Source: Cryptomeria japonica
Lineage: Eukaryota; Streptophyta; Pinopsida; Cupressales; Cupressaceae
Length of the DNA: 64,000 nt
Assembly: GCF_030272615.1 (NCBI RefSeq)
Contig: NC_081413.1
Coordinates: forward strand, 335,706,302-335,770,301
Direction of reading: 5' to 3'
A program made the translations under genes and the position numbers. The notes under the pieces were generated by a model that searched no databases, was not told the DNA's origin, and worked only from the letters and a program-made list of their open reading frames with translations. Of the stretch, positions 1-11,039 are shown piece by piece (position 1 is the stretch's first letter; each line of letters starts with the position of its first letter).

Positions 1-1
1 G

Positions 2-1072
2 GAGAAGAAGAAAAAGGATGAAGAAGAGAAAAAGAAGCAAGAAGATGAAAATAAAAAGAAAGAAGAGGAAGACAAAGAAGAGGAGAAAAGGAAAGAAGCA
101 AAGAAGAACAAAGCAGATGAGGATAAGGAAGTGGAGAAGAGGAGAGAAGCAAAGAAGAAGACAGCGGAAGAGGACAAGGTAGGAGAAGAGGAGAAGAGCA
201 CCCAGATGGAGACTCCAAAGGCAACCGGGAGTCAAGCCAAACCGGCTGATCTCACTAGTCCTATCGATCTCCAGTCTGCAAGTGAAATGGAGCTAATGCA
301 GAGCATCAAGGTTGCTCAAGAGTGCCTTGAAATTATTTGAAGGAAGAAGAAGTAGGATGTAATTCAAGTGGTTGTGGACACTCTTACCGGTTTGATACCC
401 AGTACAAATCTTCCCAACACCGATTCATCACTAGCTAGACTTAAGCTCCTATGCATAGTAGTAGATGATCAGGTGCAGAGCCTAGAAGAGGTAGCAGAGG
501 CAAATGTCAAGAAGGAGCATCAAAAATCTCTTAATATAGCTTTGGTGAAGAAGTTGAATGAGCTTCGGTCTGAACTGAAGAAAGAACAAAAGAATATAAG
601 GGATGCTCTAGATGAGGGGAATCTACTACTCAGCAAGATCTGCTAATCCCATCTGTTCTATGATGATGTGCTAGCTCAGAAGAAAAAGCTTCAAACAAAA
701 TTATAGTCCTACATGAGTACATTCAAGCAACCTTATTATTCCTTTACAACTTATGGGCAAACTGTTCACCGGTTTCACATCCAGTCTGCAAAAATGGAGC
801 AAGAGATCAGCACCCAGTCTAGAGATTTGTAAGAGCTACAACTGGTTCTGCTCCCATGATTGCAAATTCTTCAGAAGTGCTATCTGAACCTGGATGCCTT
901 AATAGTTACATAGGAGATGAGCACAATTGATGCCATGGAAGAACAGGTCTCCCAGATGCAGACAAAAAATGAAGTAGCCACCTCCCTACTTGAGTCTTGG
1001 TCTTTGTCGATGAAACAATTCTTGTAGGACTTTAAATCTATTTTTGACAAGTATTATTCCTTATTGTCATAA
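2..1072 (+). pseudogene. Decayed C-terminal part of a Sirevirus-like second gene (unknown function)
   Basis: One frame can be followed from base 2 to the TAA at 1070-1072 without a frameshift, interrupted by eight stops: 338 TGA, 353 TAG, 644 TAA, 704 TAG, 830 TAA, 857 TGA, 911 TAG and 1025 TAG. The first 75 residues are a Lys/Glu-rich low-complexity helix. The rest is heptad-like and charged, ending in a Gln/Met/Leu-rich region. It resembles in composition and position the C-terminal half of the second gene of element A (4681-7983), so a diverged homologue is likely. No enzymatic motif is visible. The function is unknown. It is a pseudogene, and its N-terminus is off the window. Confidence 0.6.
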
Positions 1073-1130
1073 AATTTTATTATTTTAATATCAAATGAAA
1101 ATAGGGTTGTTCAGCTATACTTTGTCATTG

Positions 1131-1372
1131 TTGGCAAAGGGGGAGAAGAATTCTATTTGGGAGAAGTATCTGGTAATCAAAATTTTGATATATGCTCTGA
1201 ATATCTCAATGTTTATGCTCTATATGCAAAAGTGTTATCCATTGTATTGTTAAAGGGATAGTGTATATGCTTAGGGGGAGCAATTTTTCTAATGGCATGA
1301 TTTTATTGTAAAACACTTAGATGTCAAAATTTTATTTTCCTAAGTGTTGCCATCAATGCCAAAGCGGGAGAT
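1131..1372 (+). promoter_or_regulatory. Three polypurine tracts before the old 3' LTR
   Basis: AAAGGGGGAGA-type purine runs occur at about 1136-1148, 1273-1280 and 1361-1372; the last has decayed to AAAGCGGGAGAT and touches the LTR. The first and last are preceded by a match to gtcattgttggc or catcaatgcc. Only the last can prime plus-strand DNA at the LTR edge. Several copies are typical of Sireviruses. Confidence 0.65.
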
Positions 1373-2372
1373 TGTTGGCATTTTTGATGTTTATGTTGTG
1401 ATTGTCATTGATGGACACACTCTTGCATTGAGATCTCCTTTATATGTATGAGTTAGAGCACAATCAGTATTTGTTCCAACCGGTATGTTGTATTATAGTC
1501 TTTAGACTATTGGTGTTTTGCAGAATGTGTTTCCTGGTCTGAAGCGACATGTTGACCCCAAGCAATTCGTGGATCCCAAGTGGCACGAGGGATTAAAGCG
1601 GCATAACACATTTTTACCAGTCTTCATTTTTGTCAAACCGACAACCGGCATTTTATATGAATCGGTAATACTCTGTGATGAGTTACCAACCGACATTTTG
1701 TGATGAGTTACTATCCACCAATTGTTTGATGGTGCCGACACCTAAACGGTGCTTTTTGTGTCATGGTACCAAGTATGTCCAGGTTCATTGAACCTAGGAA
1801 ATTGTTATGTAATCCTATTGGACCGACATGAAATCAAATTCCTTTATAAGGACATCATGTCTAGGGTTTTAGGTTGTTGATGTGGTTGTAGCAAAAGTTT
1901 ATGTTGTTGCTAGGGTTTAAGGTGGTTGAGGAGTTGGAGAGAATATGAATGTGTAGAAGACTAAAGTAATGCTAGAGTGCATTAGGAATGAGCTATCAAG
2001 GATCTAACCAAGTAGTCTGTGCTACTAGCTAGATCAAACAATTGTTGATTACTCACATCTTTCACAAGTATGTAGCCCTTAACTGGGTAGGCCCAAAAGC
2101 CTTTTGTAAATCCTCTAACAAGGTGGTTCACATCTATGGATCTAAAATCCTCTTGCAAGGTAGTCTTTAATCGAACTTATCTCCTAACAAAGATTGAGAT
2201 TCCTAACAGGATCTATTCTGGTAAAGAACATTGTAAGACCTTAACCGGTCTGGTTCCTATTCTGCAGATAGTTACTTGTGAGTTCCATCTCACTGTGGTT
2301 TTTCCCATTTGGGTTTCCATGTCAAAATCTCTTGTGTTATGGTGTTTTTGCTTCTGTGGGTGAATGCATTAT
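1373..2372 (+). repeat. 3' LTR of the older element, left part (split by element A)
   Basis: It starts TGTTGGCA directly after a polypurine tract. Its continuation lies at 8985-9131, because element A (with ATTAT duplications) is inserted between base 2372 and base 8985. Restored length is about 1,147 bp, counting the target duplication once. It ends AACA after a C-rich ATTCACCCCCCC block near 9090, like the end of element A's LTR. Open frames inside it are accidental. Confidence 0.75.
2368..2372. repeat. Target-site duplication ATTAT, left copy
   Basis: ATTAT precedes the TGTTGG start of element A and is repeated at 8980-8984 directly after its CTAACA end. A 5-bp duplication is the usual Ty1/copia signature. 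Confidence 0.9.
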
Positions 2373-3149
2373 TGTTGGCATATGCACACTCTAATGAGAC
2401 ATTGTATGTGATTGAAGGTTTTGTCATTAATGGCAACCTTGCAATCTTATGGCACCGGCAAAGGCATTATACCAGCATCAGCAAATCATACTCTACACCA
2501 GCACTCAGGACACCGGCACCAACATAGAAGAAAGGAAGTATACCATTACAGAGGCCGACAGGATTTTGTTATATTGTATTTTGTTTATTATTGTAAAAAT
2601 GTGTAAGCCGACTTGGCAAATTGTAAAATGACTCTTATATATAAAAGAGATCATTGTAGACATTTGAAATAGGAGAGGTAAGCAAAAAGGGAAAATATTA
2701 GGAAGACCTATTGTGCGAAATATAGGTTAAAGGTGTATATGTAAAGAACAGAGTAGGAACCGGTACTGAATCTGGCATTGAAGATGCTATTGTAAAGAAG
2801 TACAATATATTGGATTTGTATAATCCTTATTGTAAGTCAGTGAGCTCTAGGCAGTTGGCCTTCCTGCATGTGCAGGCCCCTATTGTAAGTAATATTCTCT
2901 TATTGGCCAGTGAGTGAATATTGTGGGTCACAAATCCCACCAAGGTTTTTCCTACACCGGGTTTCCTTGTTAAAATCTTGTGTTATGGTGTGCTTTTCAT
3001 GTGGATGTTCTTGATTATGTTTATTGCATTATTTCTTGTATACCGGTACACTATTATATTATGTTATGCATGTTTTAAGTTAAGAAATTCCATTCACCAG
3101 TCAGATACTGATTCACTCTCCCCTCTCAGTATCTGTGGGATCCCTAACA
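2373..3149 (+). repeat. 5' LTR of element A
   Basis: TGTTGGCATATGC starts the repeat and GGATCCCTAACA ends it. It aligns along its length with 8183-8979 except for a 20-bp shortage near 2845, where the 3' LTR has extra sequence bounded by the word AGTGAG. Repeats of the short words accgg and attgt are common in it. ORFs in this stretch are not genes. Confidence 0.9.
2636..2646 (+). promoter_or_regulatory. TATA box of the 5' LTR
   Basis: TATATATAAAA lies about 260 bp into the LTR; the same sequence is at 8446-8456 in the 3' LTR. It is the best candidate core promoter for genomic RNA of element A. Confidence 0.6.
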
Positions 3150-3151
3150 TT

Positions 3152-3163
3152 TGGTATCAGAGC
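3152..3163 (+). promoter_or_regulatory. Primer-binding site, initiator-Met tRNA
   Basis: TGGTATCAGAGC, two bases after the LTR end, is complementary to the 3' end of plant initiator methionine tRNA. This is the standard primer site of Ty1/copia and many other plant LTR elements. Confidence 0.92.
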
Positions 3164-3220
3164 TTGGTCCTCTATTTTCAAAAGCCTAACAGCTTGAGGA
3201 AGATCTTGACACCAGTAAAG

Positions 3221-4315
3221 ATGGAAAATTTGATGAAGCAACTAGAAGGAGCTCTTATAGACTATGATGCAGAAAAATTGAAAAATATCAAACTAGAAGA
3301 TGATTTAAGAGCAGCTCAGAACATCATTCAGGCACTTCAAGAAAATTTTACCATTGCAAGAAATAAGAGAAGAGAACTTTGTGAAAAATTGCATAATGAG
3401 AATGATGAAAAGGAATCACTTAATGATATGATAAGCAAGTTGAAACAAGAGATCATGACAACAAAAAATGAAATGCAGGATATGACTATGAGATTTTGCA
3501 AAGAGATTGAGGATAGGAAGAAGAATGAAGAAGAATTGACCAAAAGACTAAGTGATGTAGCAAATGAGAACACAAGACTTAGCTATGAAAATGACATGTT
3601 GAAGACAGATCTAATGCATACTCAAAATGACTCAAATGAACTGATGAGACAAAAAGAAGTCTTAGAAAGAGAACTAGAAACTGCAAATCAACATAAAGAA
3701 AAATTCAAGAAAAGCTCAGAGGAACTTGACACCTTGCTGAAGAATCAAAAACCTAAAGGTGACACTTTTGGAATTGGCTTTGAAGTTGGTGAAAGCTCCA
3801 GTACTACAAACACTCAGGATCATAGCAAACTGGTAAGATAACCTAATGCTTATAAATTCAATGGAAAATGTTTTAACTGTAATAAATATGGTCATAGAGC
3901 AAATGAATGTAGATCTAGAAATTATTAGAATAACAACACACCCACCGGTCAATGTTCTAAATGCAACAAAGTTGGTCACAATTTTGTAAACTGCAGAATG
4001 AATGTGAGATGTTATATTTTTGGAAGATTTGGACATTTATCTAATCAATGCAGAACACAAACTGGCATAGGTTATGGGAAAGCTATTCAGAAAAATAATG
4101 TAACTTGTTATGCATGTAACAAGATTGGGCATATTGCTAAATTCTGTAGAAGTAAAGGAACACCGGTAGACAACAAAAGTTCTAGCTTGAAAGGTAAAGA
4201 AAAAGTTGAAGAGGTTAAGCAAGAATTCTCAAAACAATGGATTAGAAAAGCTGATCTAAATATTGGGAATACCCCTCCACCGGTAGAACAAACCAATGCT
4301 TCACTGGTAGAATAG
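3221..4315 (+). pseudogene. gag: gag-like gene of element A: coiled coil plus CCHC zinc knuckles
   Basis: I start at the ATG at 3221, after the primer site; upstream open frame is LTR read-through. About 150 residues form a charged coiled coil rich in Lys, Glu, Asn and Leu. A tail follows with CCHC zinc knuckles: CFNC-GH-C, CSKC-GH-C, a third in which the second Cys is Phe (CYIF), and CYAC-GH-C. The knuckles probably bind element RNA and the coiled coil probably drives particle assembly. The usual copia capsid (UBN2) domain is not seen. In-frame stops lie at 3839 TAA and 3926 TAG, and the frame closes at 4313 TAG, with repeat-like Ser/Asn-Ala-Ser-Leu sequence and more stops after it. There is no frameshift. 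It is a pseudogene copy. Confidence 0.75.
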
Positions 4316-4680
4316 AGTGATGCTTCACTGAAAGGATAGAGCAATGCTCCACCGGCAGGAAGTTCTTCATCAAATTGAAGAAAATTTCCTTGAGGGTTTG
4401 GCAATCTAATGACACATGTGCTATTATTCCCTTGGTTAGAGATAAGAAGTTGGAAATTACTTATTACTGGCAAACAATGTTAAGTGAATACTTAACCAGC
4501 ATGCAATTAATGTGGTAGATGGTGAATAGACACTATAAAGTTAAGGTTTTGGCTCCATTTCATTTCACTGAGATTTCAAATTTATGAAGAGCGCGACGCT
4601 TCTGAGCTAAGGCATTTCAAGCAAGAAGCAAGAACACTCCAAGCAATCATCCATCCTAAGGCAGTAAAAGGTATTTAATC
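4316..4680 (+). other. Spacer between the two genes of element A
   Basis: About 365 bp with decayed continuation of the gag frame (several stops) and no conserved domain. In an autonomous copia element protease, integrase and reverse transcriptase would occupy this region onward; none is left. Confidence 0.5.
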
Positions 4681-7600
4681 ATGGCATCCACCTCTGTAAT
4701 TGAATATATAGAAAACCCTATTGTTGTTGAAGTGATAAAAAGACCTAGGCACGTATTTCAGTTAGTTCCTGAGGTAGCAAAGAAAGATGATACCTTAGGT
4801 GCTTTTTCTTAAATTCCTAAGGGAGTTGTTTATGCTGAAGACCCCAGAATGTACATCCACTGCAACATTGAGGAACTAGGAGATGAAGAAATTAAAACCA
4901 TGTTTAAAACTATGATATGTGATAAAACTGGCAATGTAAAAGATGAACACAAAATCATTGAGACCCTAGGATTTATAGAGATCCTTAGCATTCCTAAATT
5001 TCCAAAGGATGTGATTAGGATAGTCTTAAGTAGGGTACATGGTGAGTTTTTCTGGTTAGATGCAGTCCACAAAATCACTAAGGAATTTGTGAAAGCTGTC
5101 ACAGGGTTACCGACCACTAGCAAAAGACCAGATAAAACCAAGAAGGTTTCCAATGACTTAGTTACAAACCTAACTAGTGCAACATTCGACAAGAGGTCCC
5201 TAAGAGTTAATGATGTAACAGATATCAATGTGAGATTTATCAGCATGATATTAGGATATAAAGCTACTCATGCAAATAGACTCAATTCAGTTTCAAGTTT
5301 ATGCATTAAGAGTGCTTATGATATGGTCACAAACAATGCAAAAATTGATGTATGTGAATGGTTAAAAGATGAATTAATTGACAACCTTGGAAAGATCAAG
5401 AAGGACAAGAAAGAAACTTTTAGGTTTGGAAATCTGTTAGTATGTCTGATGCTACATATAACAAAATAGGTTCCTAGCATAGGTTACAGAGAACTTGGAT
5501 ATGATATACCGGTAGGCAAACAGTTAACAGAACTATTCAATAACATGGGTGAGAACAAGGAAAACAATATTCATGACTTCTTTCAAGCATTAAAGGCCAA
5601 AATGAAGAAAAGAATAAGGTTATCACAAAAGATTGTAGACAAATACAAAGATGAAATATGCTTTGTCATCAAGAAAGATGAAATATGGATGGAAGCAGTC
5701 ATCCCTAGGATAGTTTGGGTAACCAAGATGGGCTATGAAACAGATGATCACATAGTTGAAACATATGCTAAAGCACTTCTGGAAGCCCCCAGAGAACCTA
5801 AGGAAGAAGTATTTGGTAGTGCAAAAACCATTGAAAGCCAAATACAATCAAAGAAAAGAGTGAAAAAGGTTGAGGCAGTTGTAAGGAAAGGTTCTAGACA
5901 AGCAAAAGCCATCAAAGAAGATGTACTGAAGAAAACCAATATAACAGAGGATGAGTTAGCAGCTCCACAATCTGAAACTAACCTATCACTGGTAGGTACT
6001 TCTTTAGTGAGTGACATGCCTGCAACTTTCAAAAGAGTTGTAAGAAAAAGAGATCCCTCACTAGTAACCACACCCTCACCCAGGAGGACAAGGCAAAAAC
6101 AACAAGTAGTGAGATCTCTGGTAAGAAAGACCACGCCAAAGAAGAAACTGACACCCAAGAAGAAGAAGAGGACAAACAAAGACTTGGCCCCTCTTGATAT
6201 ACTACTGAATGAAATCATAGAGGAAGGTAAATTGAAAAACATAGAGAAAATATATGACACCTTAACAGTTGATGAAAAAGAGAAAGTTGAAAATAGTGTT
6301 ATATTACATATGGATATGTATAAGAAATTTTTGATGGAAGTAGTAAATGAAATTCCTGATGAACTATTCAAAAGACTAGAAGCAAGAAGACAAGCAGTAA
6401 TAGAACTGGATAAGAAAATAAAGATTGAAAAGCTACTTGTTGTATATCTGGTAAACTCTCCCCAAGAAATTGATGACCTAATTGCTCAAGCCAACCGGAC
6501 GGTATTTTCTACTGCACACCGACACATTGCTTTAATGGTAGGGAGAGTTAATGAGGTAACAAAGGAGACAGAAAATGGATGGGATATATTCCTAGTTGAG
6601 AAAGAAAAACAAGAAGAGTACAAGAACCCCAAACCTATAAAAGTTTATCAGAAAGATAGAGACAAGGGGAAAGGAAAAGTTGGTGGACCACCTAGTATCA
6701 AGGTTAGAGACAACTTACCCCCACCTCCTTTAATTACTCCACCAGTAAAAACAACAACTACAAAAGATCAACCAATAGCTAAGAGTATGGATGTAGAGGA
6801 TGATAATCCTAATCCTGAAGTCTTATATACTATGGATGTTGATACTCAAAAGATCAACATAGTGGTAGACAAAGATACAACAGATAAGACTAATATGGCC
6901 AGTGAGCCTCCTGAAGCTGAGGAAACTAATAACTCACAAGAGAAACCGACATAAGATAAAGAACAAAAGGTAGAGACTCAGACTCAGACTGAGGCAATGC
7001 AACAAATAGAGGAACAAATAGAGCAAAAGGCTCTAGAACAGGAACAACAACAACAACAACAGGAACAGGTACATAAGGAAACAGTACCACCGACAACTAG
7101 TGAAGTAGAAAAACCATTGCTCAAAGAAATGTAGACACAAACAGACCTACCAGAGGTCAATACAAGCTTGGTTACTTCCACCGGTACTCAGATTGTTGAT
7201 TCATCATCAAGCTTCAAATCAACTAATGTGACTGAGGTACTACTAGATTCTATCAAGAAAATAACCGACTGCAGCTCACAAGTTTACAAAGCAATTGATG
7301 ATACCATACCAATTTTGAAGGTAATTGCTCCCAACTGTAATATAGACAATAAAGATTCTTTAGGACAACTTGATACACTGTGTAAATATATCTTAGAAAA
7401 CATTGAGAAAATAAAAGAAGAGTCATTGAAGGATAAAGTAGAAGTTGAAAAACATAAATTCTTTGATGAGCAAATAAAGAAGTGTAACAGAGATTTTGAC
7501 ACACTTCTACCGGAATTATGTAATTTATTGAAAGAGTACAAAAATTTGTACAAAGATACCTGTAAAACAAACTTTTTGACTGTAGATATAGACAAGAAAA

Positions 7601-7983
7601 TGAGCAAGGTACAGGATGAGATCAATAAACTTGTAGATAGTTTTGTCAACTCACCTAATACACTATCAGTTTTTGAGGAGAAGATAACAAATTTTGAGGA
7701 AGAATTACTTAAATTGGAAAGAGAGAAAGAAAGAATAGTAAATAAGGAAAAGCATTTGAGTTTAAAACTAAGTCCAAGATTGGACTATTTAGCATCTCTA
7801 TGGAAGGAAATATCTGAGGCACTAATACAGGGAAAGAAAACACCGACAGAGCATTTGCAACATCTCACCAGTACAGTGAAGAGAACAGAGATAGCAATAA
7901 AGGATAGCAAAAAGTTTATGGACAGTATAAACTTGATTTTGGGAGATCTTTTTCAAATTGTAACCACCCAGTTACAAGGTTGA
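4681..7983 (+). pseudogene. Second gene of element A: 1,100-codon protein of unknown function
   Basis: The ATG at 4681 opens a frame running to TGA at 7981-7983, with four internal stops (4810 TAA, 5467 TAG, 6952 TAA, 7132 TAG) and no frameshift. Residues about 50-380 look globular; the pattern of a -GLP- turn near residue 145 and a later helix-rich block loosely recalls plant mobile or transposon-protein domains (inference only). Residues about 400-520 are very basic, with PKKK and KKKKR runs like a nuclear signal. A Pro-rich patch and a Gln-rich acidic block follow. The last 270 residues are predicted coiled coil. No reverse transcriptase, integrase or protease motif is visible. It occupies the place of pol and the env-like gene of Sireviruses. 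Function unknown. Confidence 0.65.
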
Positions 7984-8020
7984 AACTACAAACTCTACTG
8001 ACATCTTGACAACCTTTGTC

Positions 8021-8182
8021 ATTGATGCCAAAGGGGGAGTAGTGGGATGAGAAAATTCAAATCACAAGAATCATATGCTCAGGGGGAGCACACACATTTT
8101 TGGTAACATTTTTGGACTTCACATTTTTGGATCATTTTTGAAATTTCTCATGAGTGTTGCCATCAATGCCAAAGGGGGAAAT
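8021..8182 (+). promoter_or_regulatory. Three polypurine tracts before the 3' LTR of element A
   Basis: Copies lie at 8021-8040 (gatgccaaagggggagt), 8081-8089 (AGGGGGAGC) and 8161-8182, the last touching the LTR. The first and third share the word atgccaaagggggA. Multiple copies are a Sirevirus feature and support the family call. Confidence 0.75.
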
Positions 8183-8979
8183 TGTTGGCATATGCACACT
8201 CCAATGAAACATTGTATGTGATTGAAGGTATTGTCATTGATGGCAACCTTACAATCTTATGGCACCGGCAAAGGCATTATACCAGCATCAGCAGATCACA
8301 CTCTACACCAACACTCAAGACACCGGCACTGGCACAGAAGAAAGGAAGTATATCGGCATAGAGGCCAACAGGATTTTGTTATATTGTATTTTGTTTATTA
8401 TTGTAAAAATGTGTAAGCCGACTTGGCAAATTGTAAAATGACTCTTATATATAAAAGAGAACATTGTAGACATTTGAAATAGGAGAGGTAAGAAAAAAGG
8501 GAAAATATTAGGCAGACCTATTGTGCGAAATATAGGTTAAAGGGGTATATGTAAAGAACAGAGAAGGAACCAGTACTGAATCTGGCATTGAAGATGCTAT
8601 TGTAAAGCAGTACAAGATATTGGATTTGTATAATCCTTATTGTAAGTCAGTGAGACTTCCCATTGAGCAGTGAGCTCTAGGCAGTTGGCCTTCCTGCATG
8701 TGCAGGCCCCTATTGTAAGTAATATTCTCTTATTGGCCAGTGAGTGAATATTGTGGGTCACAAATCCCACTGAGGTTTTTCCCACATCGGGTTTCCTCAT
8801 TAAAATCTTGTGTTATGGTGTGCTTTTCATGTGGATGTTCTTGATTATGTTTATTGCATTATTTCTTGTATACCGGTACACTGTTATATTATGTTATGCA
8901 TGTTTTAAGTTAAGAAATTCCATTCATCGGTTAGATACTGATTCACCCCCCCCCTCTCAGTACTATGGGATCCCTAACA
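8183..8979 (+). repeat. 3' LTR of element A
   Basis: 797 bp, TGTTGGCATATGC to GGATCCCTAACA, matching 2373-3149. It keeps about 20 bp near 8650-8670 that are missing in the 5' copy. Substitutions are scattered throughout, so the insertion is not very recent. Confidence 0.9.
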
Positions 8980-8984
8980 ATTAT
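8980..8984. repeat. Target-site duplication ATTAT, right copy
   Basis: Matches 2368-2372 and marks the right edge of element A. Confidence 0.9.
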
Positions 8985-9131
8985 TAGCTATTTGGTTTGC
9001 ATGTGTGTTAACCGGTTAGTCTGCTAAACTATTTTACCGGTTTACTATTAGTCTTGCAAAGTGTTTAAGTGCAGAGATTTTTGGCATACTAATTCACCCC
9101 CCCCTCTTAGTATTCATCAAAAAGATTAACA
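8985..9131 (+). repeat. 3' LTR of the older element, right part
   Basis: The LTR begun at 1373 resumes after element A. It contains the copia-LTR-end-like block ATTCACCCCCCCCTCTTAGT and ends ATTAACA at 9131. The flank beyond is unrelated to the element interior. No duplication can be checked because the other end is off the window. Confidence 0.65.
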
Positions 9132-10171
9132 TTTGTCTTGAAAAAAGAGGATAAGATGATGTACCGCCCATGTTAGAATAGTAGTTAGAAATTTGTATCT
9201 TATTATAGTAGAATAGAGTAGTAAATCATAGGGGGAGCCTTCCCTTAATAATTAGGAGAGATTTAATCTTGTGTTGTTGTGGTTGAAACCACAATTTTGT
9301 AAACTCTTCTAAAGTTGACAAAATTTTCAGCCCACACATCCATAAGAAAAAAAAAGAAGAAGGGGTGGACACAAGAGAAAATATGATAGGAACAAAAAAT
9401 ATTGGAACAAGAATAGAAGAAGAAAATTCAAGAGTAGAAACCAAAGAATCATCCTTAGTCTTCAATGCAACCTCCTGTTCCTTAGTTATTTCTCATTAAC
9501 AACACTTATGCTCGTATAAAAGCCAGTTATGATGTAGACAAGAACCCAAAGAAGATGTATAAGAAGACTATATAGTATTATGTATCATAGATAGAACTTC
9601 GTGCTTCATTACTAGTGGGAGAGAAGGCTCAACCAATGAAGAATGAGGTGCTAGAGAAGTAGGAACCTTAGGCTCTGTCATAGACACATTTCCCCTATTT
9701 TCCTTGGAAGAATTCAAAGGAATAAGAAGAACCCTCAAAGGTGAGATATAGGTGCTAAAGGTGAAGGATGATAACATAGATAATTATTACCTTTGCCATA
9801 CATAGTAGGGTATGAGATATCTAGAAGAATAGGAAGTTCAAAAGGATTTAATTTTGACTTCTGCAACATAGGTGCCTTTCCTTTTCCTATGCTAGGCACC
9901 ATCAATGGAACAAGAGGCACCATAGGAGGTTGTGATGTCTTGGTAGGCCAAGGGGGTTTTCTTAGGAGAATGAGCTTGTCCTCAAATCTTGACAAATAAG
10001 GACCAAAAGATGAAGCATGTTGTTCTGGAAGAGTACACTAAGAAGGAACAATAGAAGATAGAGGAGCTAAATAGGAAGTAGGCTAAACCAACACAAATGA
10101 TAACTCTCCTATTTTGTAATTATACTATGCCTTGTACAAAAGTTCTTCATGGGGTAACATGGGTCATGTTA
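9132..10171. other. Unassigned AT-rich spacer
   Basis: No LTR pair, RNA gene or intact coding region was recognised. A GGGGGAGCC purine run at about 9230 may be a relic of a retroelement. The minus strand carries a decayed Pro-rich frame, listed separately. Confidence 0.4.
9568..9995 (-). pseudogene. Minus-strand Pro-rich coding relic, unrecognised
   Basis: Two adjoining open stretches (9995-9735 and 9777-9568) encode Pro/Leu/Ser-rich protein including a repeated -PLVPLMVP- type segment. Composition looks more like degraded linker of a retrotransposon protein than random sequence. There is no domain I recognise. It could be chance reading of AT-rich sequence. Confidence 0.2.
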
Positions 10172-10274
10172 TGCCTTGCATACCCACCCCATCATTTTCT
10201 TGGAGTAAAAATGTTGGCCCCCCTTTTTTGTCTCTTGTTTTTCTTCTTTTTGCTTTGTTTTGTGTTTTTGTTTT

Positions 10275-10765
10275 GATCACCCTGGAACCCTGAAGTTCCG
10301 AGGTGATCTTTGTTTTGTTTTTGGGCCTATTTCAGAAATGTTTTCCTTGCCCTGTATTCTTTGTTATGTTAGGACCCCAGAACTCTAGAACCCCAAAGTA
10401 CCGAGGTCCTCTTTTCTTTGTTATGTCAGGACCCCAAAACTCCAGAATCCCAAAGTTTCAAAGTCTTGTGGTTCTGTCTTGTTGAAGCCTCGGGACCTCG
10501 AAACTCCAAAACCCTGAGTTCTTCATGTTTTGTCGTGGTCAATTTTAGAATTTCAAAGGCTTGTTTTGTGTTCTGCTTTGGAACTCAAGATGCCCGTAGT
10601 TCCAAAGTGTAATTTTGTGTCTTGCCTTAGAACCCCAGAACCTCAAAGTCCTAAGGTATGCTTTGGTATTTTGTTCAGGGCCTCAGAACCTGAGAACCCC
10701 AAAGTTATGAGCTTATCTATTCTTTTGTCTCAAGATCTTGGAACCCTAGAATCTCGAGGTCAATT
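10275..10765 (+). repeat. Degenerate dyad repeat array upstream of the element C TATA box
   Basis: About eight copies of a GC-rich word, close to GGAACCCCAGAGTTCCGAGGT, are spaced roughly 50-70 bp apart and separated by T-rich DNA. Each core is nearly self-complementary (GGAACnCCnnnGTTCC type). The same array lies upstream of the TATA box of element D. Confidence 0.7.
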
Positions 10766-10798
10766 TTTAGTGAGGTCGTACGGTCGCGAAGGGGGGAT

Positions 10799-10806
10799 TA
10801 TAAATA
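10799..10806 (+). promoter_or_regulatory. TATA box of element C
   Basis: TATAAATA follows a purine run (gaaggggggat). Its placement between two dyad arrays matches the TATATATA of element D at 42940. Confidence 0.55.
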
Positions 10807-11039
10807 GGTCAAAATAAGTGATTTTCATTTATTTATTTAAACTACTACAAAATTTGAGCTCTCCCTCTTGTGAGTTTCGCCTCCTCGCTCGTTTGTGTTT
10901 AGACATCTCGCCACCTTGCCAGGTTGGTTTCCTTTATTGTGTTTCTTTCTTTTCTCATTCTTTCATTCTTTTTTAGCTAGGGTTAGATTAGATTTCCATG
11001 TTTTCAATAAATTTTGGACCTTTTTGTTATTTTTTTTGC

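Larger units (their letters stand above)
1..1372 (+). mobile_element. 3' internal end of an older Sirevirus-like Ty1/copia element (cut by window edge)
   Basis: This stretch ends in polypurine tracts directly abutting an LTR that begins TGTTGGCA at 1373. It carries the decayed C-terminal part of a lysine/glutamate-rich gene. The layout matches element A at 2373-8979: acidic coiled-coil gene, several purine tracts, then a TGTTGG LTR. Repeated polypurine tracts before the 3' LTR are a known hallmark of plant Sireviruses. The 5' LTR and the rest of the element lie outside the window. Confidence 0.7.
2373..8979 (+). mobile_element. Element A: complete non-autonomous Sirevirus-like LTR retrotransposon
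   Basis: The 6,607-bp element has LTRs of 777 and 797 bp (TGTTGG...CTAACA), a 5-bp duplication ATTAT, an initiator-Met primer site just inside the 5' LTR and three polypurine tracts before the 3' LTR. The interior encodes a coiled-coil plus zinc-knuckle gag-like protein and a 1,100-codon second protein. No protease, integrase, reverse transcriptase or RNase H motif was found. It must have been copied by enzymes of another element. It sits inside the 3' LTR of an older relative in the same orientation. Both genes now carry stops, so this copy is dead for protein production. Confidence 0.88.

Noticed and set aside
2921-3220. First 100 residues of the long frame covering the element A gag
   Set aside because: This part reads through LTR and primer site; the gene starts at the ATG at 3221.
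5748-6371. 207-codon minus-strand frame rich in Ser, Phe and Leu
   Set aside because: Antisense shadow of the lysine-rich second gene of element A.
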